Notes under the pieces: generated by a model
Seen by the model: the letters and a program-made list of their open reading frames with translations, nothing else
Databases searched by the model: none
What the model was told of the DNA's origin: nothing
In this document: piece after piece, positions 17,716 to 27,765 of the stretch
Position numbering within the stretch: the stretch's first letter is position 1
How the letters are laid out: every line of letters starts with the position of its first letter
Source: Micromonospora sp. LH3U1
Lineage (GTDB): Bacteria > Actinomycetota > Actinomycetes > Mycobacteriales > Micromonosporaceae
Reading direction: 5' to 3'
Length of the DNA stretch: 64,000 nucleotides
NCBI RefSeq assembly: GCF_028475105.1
Contig: NZ_CP116936.1
Location: 3,409,501-3,473,500 of the forward strand
Position numbers and translations under genes: made by a program

Positions 17716-18773
17716 GCGGGCCGGCCGGTAGCGCCGTCCAGTTGTGGAACGGCCTCGACAACGCGCTCTCCGGGGTGCAGGACGCGGTCGACAGTGTCTG
17801 CCGGACCCTGGCCTGGCCGCTCATCCAGGTCGTCGACATGGTCGACGGTGAGCCCGCGGCCCTGCGCGCGAAGGCCGCCGAGTGGGACGCGCTGGCCGCA
17901 CAGGTGCGTGACCTGGCACAGGGGCACCGCGGCGTCCGCGAGGCCGCGCAGCCCGGGTGGCGTTCACCCGCCGGCGAGGCGTACGGCCAGCGGCTGGCCG
18001 AGGTCGAGCAGCAGATGCTCGACGTCGCCGAGCAGTTCGCCGCGACAGCCGAGTACCTGCGCAGCGTCGCCGACGGTCTGCAGACCGTGCACGACGTGCT
18101 CGTCGATCTCTGCGTCGAGTTCGTGAACTTCCTGCTGGTCACGCTGGTGACGGCGTTGCTGATGGCGCCGTTCACCGCCGGGGCGTCCTGGGCGGCCGGC
18201 ATGGGCGTCGCCGTGACCAGGGGCCTGATCGTGCTCGCCCGGATGTTGAAGGTCATCCGGCCGCTGGCGACGCACCTGCAGAAGGTCATCCGCCTGCTCC
18301 AGCGGGTCATGCTGCAGCTGCGCAAGTTGCGCGACCACCTCGACAAGCTGGTCGACATGCAGAAGAAGCTGCGCACCGGCCAGAAGTACGCCGACAAGCG
18401 GCGCGCCGCCGGCAAGGCTGACAAGTGGCACCACAAGTTCCTCGACCCCACCAAGGGCACGTACAAGTTGGGCAAGTCGGGTTCGCCGTTCGACATGGGC
18501 GCTCTCGACCGGGCCGCCGCGCTGCGAGCGCACGGCCTCACCGACGGTGCCCGGGTGATCGCCCGGGACTGGGCGACCAACCTGCCGTGGAACGTGCCGA
18601 ACTCGGTCGTCCATGGGGTCACCTGGGGGACCGTCGCGTTGACCAGCGGCCTCTCCGTTCCCGGCAGCGACCAGGTCGGCGACCAGATCGACCAGGCGGT
18701 GCAGGGCGGCGCCGACTGGATCGACCACAATGTCTTCGGTCAGCCGCCGGCAGGTCAGCCGGCGGGCCGCTAG
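17712..18773 (+). CDS. WXG100-domain protein with hydrophobic and basic C-terminal region
   Basis: This 353-residue protein has a WXG100-like N-terminal region (about 45-125: ALRAKAAEWDALAAQVRDLAQG, then PGWRSPAGEAYGQRLAEVEQ, where WRS replaces WXG). A hydrophobic segment follows at about 135-165 (FVNFLLVTLVTALLMAPF), then a long Lys/Arg-rich helix (185-235) and a C-terminal domain with KWHHKFLDP and RDWATNLPWNVPNS. The architecture resembles large PPE/LXG-like substrates that carry an effector C terminus, but no toxin motif is recognised. It is translationally coupled to the EspC-like gene. Confidence 0.75.
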   Translation: MSGPAGSAVQLWNGLDNALSGVQDAVDSVCRTLAWPLIQVVDMVDGEPAALRAKAAEWDALAAQVRDLAQGHRGVREAAQPGWRSPAGEAYGQRLAEVEQQMLDVAEQFAATAEYLRSVADGLQTVHDVLVDLCVEFVNFLLVTLVTALLMAPFTAGASWAAGMGVAVTRGLIVLARMLKVIRPLATHLQKVIRLLQRVMLQLRKLRDHLDKLVDMQKKLRTGQKYADKRRAAGKADKWHHKFLDPTKGTYKLGKSGSPFDMGALDRAAALRAHGLTDGARVIARDWATNLPWNVPNSVVHGVTWGTVALTSGLSVPGSDQVGDQIDQAVQGGADWIDHNVFGQPPAGQPAGR

Positions 18774-18787
18774 GGAAGGAACGCGTG

Positions 18788-19696
18788 ATGTCAGGGGAGC
18801 GAGGCCGGCTCGGTCGGTTCACCGACGCGCTGCTCGGTGGCGTGCGGGCCGCTGGGGACAAGGCTCGTGAGCTGCGCGACGAGTTCCGTACCAGCGACGA
18901 ACCCGAACGTGCCCTCGTCGCGCCGCTGCTGCCGGGTCAGGAGCTCCGTTACGTGGGGCTCGGCCCGGTCCGCGCCTCGGAGACGCACAAGGCCGGCCGA
19001 CAGCTCGCCGACGTGATGGGCGACGAACTGGTCGACTCGCTCGACCCGAAGGTGCTGTTCGGTCTGCTCAACATCGTCAATCCGGTGGTCTGGGTGGATG
19101 CGGTGCTGGCGCCGGTGCGGCTGGCCGCGGGCGTGCTCCTGCTGCCGGGCAACGCCGGCGCCCTCGCGGCCGGCCTGCCGCAGGCGGCCGAGCCGGAGCC
19201 GGGCCGCCCGCCACACCAGCCGGCGCAGCGTGAGCCCATCGTGCTCACCGAAGAGCAGGAGGCGTTCCGGGCGCTGTTCCGGCTGAGCCAGTACCGCCCG
19301 CTGGCCGACCAGCTCGCCGAGATCGCCTACCGGCGCCGGTACGTCTTCAGCGGCGACCTCGCCACCCTCGCCGGCAGTCTGCTGCTCTTCCTGGAGCGCT
19401 ACACGGGCACACCGCTGGCGGTGACCGACACCCATCTCCACCTGCTGCGGATGGGGCTTCGCCCCGACGCCGACCGGCCTGACCGGCGCCAACCGCGAGT
19501 GCTGTGGAGCGTGGAGCGCGGCCGGGTGGCCCGGGTCGACTCCGAGCGGGGCATGGCCGGGCTGGTGCAGTTCTCCTCCACCGTCTTCTTCGACGACGGC
19601 TCGTGGATCCGGCTCACCCAGCCCGCGCTCCGCGACGACCAGTCGCGCTTCCTGACCGCGATCCACGAGATCCCCGGCCAGCGTCCGAGGCCGTGA
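18788..19696 (+). CDS. Hypothetical protein of the ESX-like cluster
   Basis: This 302-residue protein starts at ATG 18788 (a GTG three bases earlier is possible), behind GGGAAGGA and 14 bp after the WXG-like gene. It has a charged N terminus and a central hydrophobic stretch (NPVVWVDAVLAPVRLAAGVLLLPGNAGAL). The C-terminal domain (about 200-300) looks beta-rich, PH-like (RYTGTPLAVTDTHLHLLRMG ... VLWSVERGRVARVDSERG ... STVFFDDGSWIRLTQP). No family is recognised with certainty. Its position suggests a function tied to the two preceding ESX-like proteins. It converges on the aldo/keto reductase gene with a 13-bp gap. Confidence 0.7.
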   Translation: MSGERGRLGRFTDALLGGVRAAGDKARELRDEFRTSDEPERALVAPLLPGQELRYVGLGPVRASETHKAGRQLADVMGDELVDSLDPKVLFGLLNIVNPVVWVDAVLAPVRLAAGVLLLPGNAGALAAGLPQAAEPEPGRPPHQPAQREPIVLTEEQEAFRALFRLSQYRPLADQLAEIAYRRRYVFSGDLATLAGSLLLFLERYTGTPLAVTDTHLHLLRMGLRPDADRPDRRQPRVLWSVERGRVARVDSERGMAGLVQFSSTVFFDDGSWIRLTQPALRDDQSRFLTAIHEIPGQRPRP

Positions 19697-19709
19697 GCCG
19701 GCCCGCGGG

Positions 19710-20681
19710 TCAGCCGTCGCGCTCGGGGTAGCCCACCGGCACCGCGGAGACGTCGTCCAGCGCGGTGGTGATCTCCTCGGGAAGTGTGATGCGTTCCACT
19801 TGGAGCGCGCCGAGCAGTTGCCCCACCGTCCGGGCGCCGAGGATCGGTGCGGTCACCCCGGGCCGGTCCCGGATCCAGGCCAGCGCCACCTCCAGCGGCG
19901 ACACACCCAGCCCACCGGCCGCCGTCGCCACCGCCTCGACGATGCTGGAGCAACGCGGCTCCAGGTACGTGGCGACGAACCGCTCGAAGTGCGGCGAGGC
20001 GGCCCGGGAATCCGCCGGACGGCCGTGCCGGTACTTGCCGGTGAGCACTCCCCGGCCCAGCGGTGACCAGGGCAGCACGCCGAGGCCGAGCGCGTCGCAC
20101 GCGGGCAGCACCTCCCGCTCCACGCCCCGCTCCAGCAGCGAATACTCCACCTGGGCGGCGACCACCGGTGCCCGTCCCGGCCAGGCGGTCTGCCAGGCGG
20201 CGGCCCGCGCGGTCTGCCAGCCGGAGAAGTTCGACACCCCGACGTAGCGGACCTTGCCGCTGGCCACCGCGTGGTCCAGTGCGGCGAGGGTCTCCTCGAG
20301 CGGGGTGTCCGGGTCGTACCCGTGCACCTGGAACAGGTCGACGTGGTCCGTGCCGAGCCGGCGCAACGACGCGTCCAGGGTGCGCAGCAGATGCCCCCGG
20401 GACCCGTCCCGGCGCCGGCCGCTGCCGGGGCGCAACCCCGCCTTGGTGGCGATCAGCAGGTCGTCGCGGGGCACGAGGGTGCCCAGCAGCGAGCCGATCA
20501 CCGACTCGGCGTCACCGTCGCCGTACACGTCGGCGGTGTCGATCAGGTTGCCGCCGGCGTCCAGGAAACTCTTCAGCTGGGCGGCCGCGTCGTCGGCGTC
20601 GGTGTCCCGGCCCCAGGTCATGGTGCCGAGCGCGAGCCGGGAAACCGCCAGCCCGCTTCGGCCGAGCGGTCGCTGCTGCAT
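19710..20681 (-). CDS. Aldo/keto reductase
   Basis: This 323-residue NADPH-dependent oxidoreductase with an (alpha/beta)8 barrel shows the catalytic tetrad D48, Y53, K80 and H120 (LIDTADVYGDG, IATKAG, LFQVHGYDPD) and the typical YVGVSNFSGWQ segment. It belongs to the AKR11/Tas-like group whose substrates are often sugars or quinones; the true substrate is unknown. It is transcribed alone, divergent from the F420-type oxidoreductase gene with a 186-bp intergenic region. No clear operator was found. Confidence 0.9.
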   Translation of the reverse strand: MQQRPLGRSGLAVSRLALGTMTWGRDTDADDAAAQLKSFLDAGGNLIDTADVYGDGDAESVIGSLLGTLVPRDDLLIATKAGLRPGSGRRRDGSRGHLLRTLDASLRRLGTDHVDLFQVHGYDPDTPLEETLAALDHAVASGKVRYVGVSNFSGWQTARAAAWQTAWPGRAPVVAAQVEYSLLERGVEREVLPACDALGLGVLPWSPLGRGVLTGKYRHGRPADSRAASPHFERFVATYLEPRCSSIVEAVATAAGGLGVSPLEVALAWIRDRPGVTAPILGARTVGQLLGALQVERITLPEEITTALDDVSAVPVGYPERDG

Positions 20682-20867
20682 GGGTGAACCTTATTTCGAA
20701 CCTGCCGATACGGATATCCTCGCTCCCGTCATCTCTGCCGGTTCTGCCGGTTCCGCCGACGGCGGGCACCGCGACGGATGGGGATCATTGGTGGAGAGCC
20801 GGTGATCGAGTCCGTTATCGGCATTGCGTAACCTGGTGCGACCTGTGCCACGGATGGGGGAGGACCA

Positions 20868-21920
20868 GTGCGACTCGGGCTCAGTCTTGGATATCAGACA
20901 GCGTGGAGCACACCGGCCGACCACTTGGCGCTGGCCCAGGAGGCGGACCGGCTGGGCTACTCGGTGGTGTGGGCGGCGGAGGCCTACGGCTCCGACTCGC
21001 CCAGCATGCTCGCCTGGATGGCCGGCCAGACCGAACGGATCGACGTCGGCGCCGCGGTGATGCAGATCCCCGCCCGTACGCCGGCCGCCACCGCGATGAC
21101 CGCCGCCACCATCGACGCGCTCTCCGGCGGTCGGTTCCGGCTCGGCCTGGGAGTGTCCGGCCCGCAGGTCTCCGAGGGCTGGCACGGTGTGCGCTTCGCC
21201 AAGCCCCTCGCCCGGACCCGCGAGTTCGTCGACATCGTCAAGCTGGCCATCGCCCGCAAGGAGGTGGCGTACGACGGCGAGCACTACACGCTGCCGCTGC
21301 CGGACGGTCCCGGCAAGGCCCTGCGGCTGGGCTTCCACCCACCGCGCGAGCACATACCGATCTATCTGGCCGCGGTCGGCCCGAAGAACCTGGAGCTGGC
21401 CGGCGAGATCGCCGACGGCTGGTTGGCCGTGTTCTACTCCCCGGAGTTCGCCGACGAGCAGCTTGCCTCGGTGAGCGCCGGGCGGGCCAAGGTCGGCAAG
21501 GAGCTGGCCGGGTTCGACGTGGTGCCGTCGGTGCCCGTGGTGATCGGTGACGACGTGGCCTCCTGCGCCGAGCTGGTGCGCTGGTACGCCGCTCTGTACG
21601 TGGGCGGGATGGGCAGCCGCCAGCAGAACTTCTACAACCAGCTCGCCACCCGGATGGGCTACGGCGACGCCGCCCGCGAGGTGCAGGACCTGTACCTGGC
21701 CAAGCGGCAGCGCGACGCGGCGGCGGCGGTGCCGATGGAGTTCATCGACCGCACCTCGCTGCTCGGCCCGAAGGAGCGCATCGCCGAGCGGATGCGGGAG
21801 TACGCCGCCGCCGGTGTCACCACCCTGTCGGTGACCCTGTTCGTGGCCGACCGGGACAGCGGCGTGCAGACCCTGCGTACCGTCGCCGAGGCACTCGACC
21901 TCTCGGGAGTCGGCGAGTGA
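20868..21920 (+). CDS. F420-dependent LLM-class oxidoreductase
   Basis: This 350-residue luciferase-like TIM barrel starts at GTG 20868 behind [62 protein letters not shown] and [18 protein letters not shown] are hallmarks of the actinomycete TIGR03559-type F420-dependent family. Coenzyme F420 is common in this lineage. Its substrate is unknown. It overlaps uppP by 4 bp (GTGA), so the two are co-translated. Confidence 0.9.
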   Translation: MRLGLSLGYQTAWSTPADHLALAQEADRLGYSVVWAAEAYGSDSPSMLAWMAGQTERIDVGAAVMQIPARTPAATAMTAATIDALSGGRFRLGLGVSGPQVSEGWHGVRFAKPLARTREFVDIVKLAIARKEVAYDGEHYTLPLPDGPGKALRLGFHPPREHIPIYLAAVGPKNLELAGEIADGWLAVFYSPEFADEQLASVSAGRAKVGKELAGFDVVPSVPVVIGDDVASCAELVRWYAALYVGGMGSRQQNFYNQLATRMGYGDAAREVQDLYLAKRQRDAAAAVPMEFIDRTSLLGPKERIAERMREYAAAGVTTLSVTLFVADRDSGVQTLRTVAEALDLSGVGE

Positions 21921-22753
21921 CCTGGGTCGAGGCCATCGTCCTGGGCATCGTCCAGGGACTGACCGAGTTCCTTCCGGTCAGCTCGTCCGGGCATCTGCGG
22001 ATCACGTCGGCGATCTTCTTCGACCGGGACGCCGGCGCGTCGTTCACCGCGGTCACCCAGCTCGGCACCGAAGCCGCCGTGTTGATCTACTTCGCCAAGG
22101 ACATCTGGCGGATCACCCGGACCTGGCTGGTCGGCATCAGGGACAAGTCGGTCCGTTCCAGCCTCGACTACCGGATGGGCTGGTACGTGATCGTCGGCTC
22201 GATCCCCATCGGGCTGTTCGGTTTCCTGTTCAAGGACCAGATCAAGACCGCCGGGCGCAACCTGTGGGTCGTGGCGACCACGTTGATCGTGTTCGCGTTC
22301 GTGCTGGCGTTCGCCGAGTACTGGGGGCGGCAGACGCGCACCCTGCAGAACTTCCGGATGAAGGACGGCGTGGTGATGGGCTTCGCCCAGGCCATGGCGC
22401 TGGTTCCCGGGGTGTCCCGCTCCGGCGGCACACTCACCGCCGGTCTGCTGCTCAACCTGACCCGGGAGGCGGCGGCACGGTACTCGTTCCTGCTGGCCAT
22501 CCCGGCGGTGGTGATGTCCGGTGTGTTCAGCCTCGGGGACGTCTTCGAGCCGTCCGCCCCGGGCACGTCCGTACCCACCGTGGCCCAGACGATCGTGGCC
22601 ACCGTCATCGCGTTCGGCATCGGCTACGCGGCCATCGCCTGGCTGCTGCGGTACGTCGCCCACCACACCCTGTACGTCTTCGTGCTGTACCGGGTCGCGC
22701 TGGGCACTCTGGTCCTGGCCCTGCTGATGACCGGCACGATCAGCGCCACCTGA
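21917..22753 (+). CDS. uppP: Undecaprenyl-diphosphatase (bacitracin-resistance type)
   Basis: This 278-residue integral membrane enzyme recycles undecaprenyl pyrophosphate to the monophosphate carrier for peptidoglycan synthesis. The two family signatures are present: [15 protein letters not shown] (with the QxxxE pair) near the N terminus and [16 protein letters not shown] in the middle. About eight hydrophobic segments are visible. The start is GTG 21917 inside the previous stop. A strong terminator follows, so the unit with the F420-type oxidoreductase ends here. Confidence 0.95.
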   Translation: MTWVEAIVLGIVQGLTEFLPVSSSGHLRITSAIFFDRDAGASFTAVTQLGTEAAVLIYFAKDIWRITRTWLVGIRDKSVRSSLDYRMGWYVIVGSIPIGLFGFLFKDQIKTAGRNLWVVATTLIVFAFVLAFAEYWGRQTRTLQNFRMKDGVVMGFAQAMALVPGVSRSGGTLTAGLLLNLTREAAARYSFLLAIPAVVMSGVFSLGDVFEPSAPGTSVPTVAQTIVATVIAFGIGYAAIAWLLRYVAHHTLYVFVLYRVALGTLVLALLMTGTISAT

Positions 22754-22773
22754 TCCGCGCGTACCCGCGGCCC

Positions 22774-22815
22774 CCGGCCCCCGTCCCAGTTGGGGCGGGG
22801 GTCGGTCCGTCTTTT
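22774..22815 (+). terminator. Rho-independent terminator after uppP
   Basis: A 14-15 bp stem with two G-T pairs (22774-22788 with 22791-22805) and a tight loop is followed by a four-T run (22812-22815). Confidence 0.8.
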
Positions 22816-22916
22816 CGGTCATTCCGCATCAGCTGGATCTAGCGGCTCTATCCTCTCGATATCGGGCTCTCTCCCGGATGGCATCCGCCGATGGCTCGCG
22901 TCAGAGGGGGACGACC

Positions 22917-24380
22917 GTGACTGCCAGCGGCGACGCGAAGCGCGGGCGGGGGAGGCCACCGAGACGCAACCTCATCGCGGTCGTCTCGATCGTCGTGCTG
23001 TCCGGCGCGTTCTTCGGCTACGACCAGGGCGTGATCAGCGGGGCGCTTCGCGACATCCGCCAGACCTTCGACGCGAACACCTTCGCCGTCGAGGTGGCGG
23101 CGAGCTGGGTGACCCCGGGGGCGCTGGTGGGTGCCCTGCTCGGCGGTCACCTCGCGGACCGGATCGGTCGCCGGGGGGCGCTCTGGGTCGCCGCTGTCAC
23201 GTTCGTGGTCGGCACGATCCTGCAGGCGGTCGCGCCGGTGATCGGAGTCATGTTCGGTGCGCGGTTGATCCTGGGGCTGGGCATCGGGGTGGCCTCGGTC
23301 GCCGGGCCGATGTACGCGGCCGAGGCCGCGCCGGAACGGATCCGTGGCAGCCTCCTGGCGGTCTACCAGTTCTCCACCACCTTCGCCATCTTCATCGGTT
23401 ATCTGGCCGACGAGCTGTTCGAGGCGGGCAACTCCTGGCGTTACCTGCTGGCGGCGGCGGCGCTGCTGGGGGTGGCCCTCGCCCTGGTCACCACCGTGAT
23501 CCCCGACTCGGCCGTCTGGTATTTCGGACGAGGTGACAAGCGCCGGGCGGAGGCGTCTTTGAAGGCGACCGTCCCGGAGCGGAAGGTGCCCGAGCGGCTG
23601 CACGCCATCGAGAAGGGCCTCTCGGCCGGCAAGGCGGGTTGGCGGGAGGTGCTCTCGCCACGGTGGCGGCGTCCGTTGGCGCTCGGTGTCGGCATGGCGC
23701 TGTTCCAACAGTTGACCGGAATCAACGGGATCATCTACTACGCCGATGAGATCTTCTCGGCCGCCGGGTTCCACACCCCGCAGGCGCAACTGGCCGCGAC
23801 CACCTGGGCGATCGGCGGGGTCGATTCACTCTTCACGCTGGTCGCGGTGGCCTTCCTGGATCGGCTCGGCCGCCGGCCGCTGCTGCTGGTCGGGCTGCTG
23901 GGCATGGCGGTTTCACTGGCGGTGGTCAGCATCAGCTTCGCGAAGATGGCACCGGCGGCGCAGACGGCCGGGGCGACGGGGCACCATCCCACCGACGCGG
24001 GCATCTTCCTGCTGATCGGTGTGGTCATGTTCGTGGCGTTCTACGCGATGTCGATCGGACCGACCGCCTGGACCGTCATCAACGAGATCTTCCCGGGCCG
24101 CATCCGGGGCCGCTGCGTCGCGATCGCCTCCGCTACCCACTGGGGCACCGAGTACCTCATCACGCAGTTCTTCCTGAGCATGCTCGATGCCCTGGGGAGA
24201 TCGGGTGTGTTCGCTCTCTTCGGCGGCACCTGTGTGCTCGGCTTCCTGTTCATCTGGCGGTACCTGCCCGAGACGAAGGGCAAGACCCTCGAAGAGATCC
24301 AGCAGATGTGGCAGGACGACGCTCGTGCTCGTCGCCCGCACCGTGCCAACGGCCGGTCCACCGGAACGACGGGGACGTGA
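22917..24380 (+). CDS. MFS sugar-porter family transporter
   Basis: This 487-residue, 12-helix transporter starts at GTG 22917 behind GAGGGGGAC. Signatures are FFGYDQGVISGAL, the loop HLADRIGRRGAL, the PMYAAEAAPERIRGSL block, QQLTGINGIIYYAD, and the C-terminal LPETKGKTLEEI. These fit the sugar-proton symporter group (XylE/IolT-like). The usual PESPRW after helix 6 is altered to PDSAVWYF. The substrate is probably a hexose or inositol. It precedes the urease genes on the same strand with a 174-bp gap, so it need not belong to their operon. Confidence 0.9.
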   Translation: MTASGDAKRGRGRPPRRNLIAVVSIVVLSGAFFGYDQGVISGALRDIRQTFDANTFAVEVAASWVTPGALVGALLGGHLADRIGRRGALWVAAVTFVVGTILQAVAPVIGVMFGARLILGLGIGVASVAGPMYAAEAAPERIRGSLLAVYQFSTTFAIFIGYLADELFEAGNSWRYLLAAAALLGVALALVTTVIPDSAVWYFGRGDKRRAEASLKATVPERKVPERLHAIEKGLSAGKAGWREVLSPRWRRPLALGVGMALFQQLTGINGIIYYADEIFSAAGFHTPQAQLAATTWAIGGVDSLFTLVAVAFLDRLGRRPLLLVGLLGMAVSLAVVSISFAKMAPAAQTAGATGHHPTDAGIFLLIGVVMFVAFYAMSIGPTAWTVINEIFPGRIRGRCVAIASATHWGTEYLITQFFLSMLDALGRSGVFALFGGTCVLGFLFIWRYLPETKGKTLEEIQQMWQDDARARRPHRANGRSTGTTGT

Positions 24381-24554
24381 TTTCCGGCTTCTGACCCGCT
24401 ACGCAGGGGCGCGGCGTACGGTTCGATCGAAGCCGTCGAAAACGGATCTACTGGACAAAGCAGTTTATTTTGGTCGAGCTCCAACGCTCACCCTGTGGCG
24501 AATCCGCTCGGCGCGATGGCGGCTCCCGACCGACAGTCGTGAAGGACCAGGACA

Positions 24555-24857
24555 GTGCATCTGACACCAAGGGAATTCGACAAGCTGACGATCCTCTCGA
24601 TGGCCATCGTCGCCAACGCACGGAAGGCCAGGGGAGTGAAGCTCAACCACCCCGAGGCTGTCGCGGTGATCTGCGCCGCCGCCCTGGAGGGGGCCCGGGA
24701 TGGCAAGACCGTCGAAGAGGTCATGAACGAGGCCCGCAGCACGCTCAGCGCCGACGACGTGATGCCGGGCGTGCCGGACATGCTGCCCATGATCCAGGTC
24801 GAGGCGGTCTTCACCGACGGCTCGCGACTGGTCACTGTGCACTCACCGATCCGTTAG
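24555..24857 (+). CDS. ureA: Urease gamma subunit
   Basis: This 100-residue protein starts at GTG 24555 with GAAGGACC upstream. It carries the family start [28 protein letters not shown] and the end [14 protein letters not shown]. It is the small structural subunit of the trimer-of-trimers nickel urease, which hydrolyses urea to ammonia and carbamate in the cytoplasm. It is the first gene of ureABCEFGD. A relatively AT-rich patch at about 24450-24475 upstream may hold the promoter, but no clear hexamers were defined. Confidence 0.95.
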   Translation: MHLTPREFDKLTILSMAIVANARKARGVKLNHPEAVAVICAAALEGARDGKTVEEVMNEARSTLSADDVMPGVPDMLPMIQVEAVFTDGSRLVTVHSPIR

Positions 24858-24899
24858 GCGCAGCAGCCCAGACGCGATCTCCAGGAAGGTGGAGCAGAA

Positions 24900-25361
24900 A
24901 TGGCCAACCAACATCCCGGCCCCAACTCCAAGCACGTGCGGCCCATCGGCGGCTACGTGCTGAGCGACCAGCCACTGGAGTTGAACGCGGGTCGGCCGGT
25001 TACCGAAGTCGTCGTCCACAACACCGGTGACCGACCGATCCAGGTCGGCTCACACTTCCACTTCTTCGAGGCCAACCGCATGCTCGCCTTCGATCGTGAG
25101 GCGGCCTTCGGAAGGCGGTTGAACATTCCGGCGACGACATCCATCCGCTTCGAGCCGGGCGACAAGAAGACCGTGGAGCTCATTCCCTTCGGCGGGCAGC
25201 AGCGCGTCTACGGGTTCAACGGCCTGGTGCAGGGGTGGAGCGGCAGCGAGTCGACTCCCAGCTACCGGCCGGACCGGACCGAGGCGATCCACAACGCCAA
25301 GACCCGGGGCTTCAAGTTCGGCCCGGAGCAGCAGGACAGCCCCAAGGGCAAGAAACAGTAG
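24900..25361 (+). CDS. ureB: Urease beta subunit
   Basis: This 153-residue protein starts at ATG 24900 with AGGAAGGTGGAG upstream. Its core is typical Ure[77 protein letters not shown]. The C-terminal tail (about 115-153: [17 protein letters not shown] onward) is charged and about 40-50 residues longer than the shortest UreB proteins. It is separated from ureA by 42 bp and from ureC by 48 bp. Confidence 0.95.
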   Translation: MANQHPGPNSKHVRPIGGYVLSDQPLELNAGRPVTEVVVHNTGDRPIQVGSHFHFFEANRMLAFDREAAFGRRLNIPATTSIRFEPGDKKTVELIPFGGQQRVYGFNGLVQGWSGSESTPSYRPDRTEAIHNAKTRGFKFGPEQQDSPKGKKQ

Positions 25362-25409
25362 ATCCACTATCCCGCAGGGCTGCCAGCCTCGGGCAGGAGA
25401 GATGATTCG

Positions 25410-27128
25410 ATGAGCCAGATTTCGCGGCAAGAGTATTCCGGGATGTACGGCCCCACGACGGGTGACCAGATCAGGCTCGGCGACACCGACCTGTACATCG
25501 AGATCGAGAAGGATCTCCGGGTCCTCGGCGATGAGGTGATGTACGGCGGGGGCAAGACGTTGCGCGACGGCATGGGGGTCAACAACCAGTACACCAACGC
25601 GCAGGGTGGCCTGGACCTGGTCATCACGAACGTGACCATCCTCGACGCGACTCTTGGCGTGATCAAGGCTGACGTCGGTGTCAAGGACGGCAAGATCGCC
25701 GGCATCGGCAAGGCCGGCAACCCGAACGTCATGGACGGGGTCACCCCCGAGCTGGTGACCGGTCCGGGCACCGAAGCCATCTCCGGCGAGCACCTCATCC
25801 TGACCGCCGGTGGCATCGACACGCACGTGCACCTGGTGACGCCGCTCCAGGCGTACGCCGCCCTGAGCAATGGCGTGACCACCCTGTGGGGCGGCGGCAC
25901 CGGCCCGACCGACAGCACCAACGGCGTCACCATCACTCCCGGTCCGTGGAACCTCCACGCGATGATGCGGGCCTTCGAGACCATTCCGATCAACATCGGC
26001 CTGATGGCGAAGGGCAACAGCACCGGACGCGCGCCCCTGGTGGAACAGATCATGGCCGGCGCGCCGAGCTTCAAGATCCATGAGGACTGGGGTGCGCCGC
26101 CGGCCGTGATCCGGGCCTGCCTGGACGTCGCCGACGAGTTCGACGTGCAGGTCAGCATCCACACGGACACCCTCAACGAGAGCGGCTACCTCGAGGACAG
26201 CATCGCCGCGTTCGAGGGCCGGACGATCCACACCTTCCACACCGAGGGCGCCGGTGGTGGACACGCACCGGACGTCATCAAGGTCGCCAGCCAGATGAAC
26301 GTGCTGCCGAGCTCGACCACGCCGACGGTGCCCTACGGCATCAACAGCCAGTCCGAGCTGTACGACATGATCATGGTCTGTCACAACTTCAACCCGCAGG
26401 TCCCCTCGGACGTGGCCTTCGTGGAGAGTCGGATCCGGACGGAGACGATCGCGGCCGAGGACGTCCTGCTCGACGAGGGCGTCATCTCGATGATGCAGAG
26501 CGACTCGCAGGCCATGGGGCGCGTGGGCGAGACCTGGCTGCGGACCATCCAGCTCGCCGGGCAGATGAAGACGGCCCGCGGCAAGCTCGCCGAGGACTCC
26601 AGCGCCAACGACAACTTCCGGGTGCTGCGGTACGTGGCCAAGATGACCATCAACCCGGCGATCACCCAGGGGATCTCGCACGTGCTGGGCTCGGTCACGC
26701 CGGGCAAGATGGCCGACCTCGTGCTCTGGGAGCCGGCCTTCTTCGGTACGAAGCCGAAGCTGGTCCTCAAGGGCGGCATGATCGCCTGGTCGATCATGGG
26801 CGACCCGAACGCCTCACTGCCGACCCCGCAGCCGGTCTACTACCGGCCGTCGTTCGCCGCGTTCGGCAGTCAGCTCGCCAAGACCTGCGTGACCTTCGTG
26901 TCCCGGGCCGCGCACGAGAACGGCATCGCCGAACAGCTCGGTCTGCAACGGCAGGTCATGCCGGTGTACCGGACCCGGGGCCTCACCAAGCGGGACATGG
27001 TCCGCAACGACAGGACTCCCAAGCTCGAGGTCGATCCGGAGACCTTCGCCGTGAAGATGGACGGCGTGCACGCGACCGTGCCGCCGGCCAGGAACCTGCC
27101 CCTGAGCCAGCTCTACTTCTTCAGCTGA
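25410..27128 (+). CDS. ureC: Urease alpha (catalytic) subunit, variant active-site flap
   Basis: This 572-residue nickel hydrolase has all expected metal ligands: H139 and H141 (GIDTHVHL), K222 to be carbamylated (FKIHEDWG), H251 (SIHTDTLNE), H277 ([15 protein letters not shown]) and D365 (SDSQAMGR). The mobile flap normally reads CHHLDP; here C324-H325 are kept but the next residues are N326-F-N. The usual SSDSQ is QSDSQ. The catalytic His and Cys are thus conserved, and the protein should be active. The flap change marks a divergent urease lineage. The start ATG 25410 follows GGCAGGAGAG. Confidence 0.95.
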   Translation: MSQISRQEYSGMYGPTTGDQIRLGDTDLYIEIEKDLRVLGDEVMYGGGKTLRDGMGVNNQYTNAQGGLDLVITNVTILDATLGVIKADVGVKDGKIAGIGKAGNPNVMDGVTPELVTGPGTEAISGEHLILTAGGIDTHVHLVTPLQAYAALSNGVTTLWGGGTGPTDSTNGVTITPGPWNLHAMMRAFETIPINIGLMAKGNSTGRAPLVEQIMAGAPSFKIHEDWGAPPAVIRACLDVADEFDVQVSIHTDTLNESGYLEDSIAAFEGRTIHTFHTEGAGGGHAPDVIKVASQMNVLPSSTTPTVPYGINSQSELYDMIMVCHNFNPQVPSDVAFVESRIRTETIAAEDVLLDEGVISMMQSDSQAMGRVGETWLRTIQLAGQMKTARGKLAEDSSANDNFRVLRYVAKMTINPAITQGISHVLGSVTPGKMADLVLWEPAFFGTKPKLVLKGGMIAWSIMGDPNASLPTPQPVYYRPSFAAFGSQLAKTCVTFVSRAAHENGIAEQLGLQRQVMPVYRTRGLTKRDMVRNDRTPKLEVDPETFAVKMDGVHATVPPARNLPLSQLYFFS

Positions 27129-27188
27129 CGCCGCCGGGGCCGTCTCGTCCGTGCCTGGCCCCGGCATACCGACCGAAAGGAGAGGCCC

Positions 27189-27752
27189 GTGCTCGTCGAG
27201 ACGGTGCTGGGCAACATGAACGAGCCGGACTGGACGCTCCGCCTCCGGGAAGCGCGCATCGACGACCTGGTCCTCGACCAGTGGGACGCCCAGAAGAGCC
27301 GAATCCGCAAGATGACCAGTTCCGGGGCGGAGTTGTCGGTCTCGCTGGAGCGTGGGGTGCGGCTGCGCGACGGCGACGTCCTCGCCTGGGACGACCTGAC
27401 CGCCACGGCGGTGGTGGCCCGGGTGCAGTTGGGCGAGGTGATGGTGGTCCACCTCGACAAGTTGCGCGGCGAGTCAGCTGAGCTGCTCATCCGCTCGGCC
27501 GTCGAACTCGGGCACGCCATCGGCAACCAGCACTGGCCGGCCGTGGTCAAGGGCACGAAGATGTACGTCCCGCTGACCGTCGACCGCAAGGTCATGGACT
27601 CGGTGATGCGCACCCACGCGTTCACCGGGATCACCCACGAGTTCGTTCCGGGAACCGAGGTCATCGCGTACCTCGCTCCGCACGAGTCGCGGCGGTTGTT
27701 CGGTGGCGCCGACTCGACGCCGCACTCCCATCTCCCCGCCGACCTCAACTGA
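27189..27752 (+). CDS. ureE: Urease accessory protein UreE (nickel chaperone)
   Basis: This 187-residue protein starts at GTG 27189 behind AAAGGAGAGG. The N-terminal beta domain is followed by the metal-binding domain with ELGHAIGNQHWPAVVKG and MRTHAFTGITHEF. The latter contains the His equivalent to the interfacial nickel ligand. The tail is short, with only HSH instead of a long His-rich end. UreE delivers Ni to the UreDFG-apo-urease complex. Many actinomycete urease operons lack ureE, so its presence between ureC and ureF is worth noting. Confidence 0.9.
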   Translation: MLVETVLGNMNEPDWTLRLREARIDDLVLDQWDAQKSRIRKMTSSGAELSVSLERGVRLRDGDVLAWDDLTATAVVARVQLGEVMVVHLDKLRGESAELLIRSAVELGHAIGNQHWPAVVKGTKMYVPLTVDRKVMDSVMRTHAFTGITHEFVPGTEVIAYLAPHESRRLFGGADSTPHSHLPADLN

Positions 27753-27765
27753 GCAGGGCCGGACG

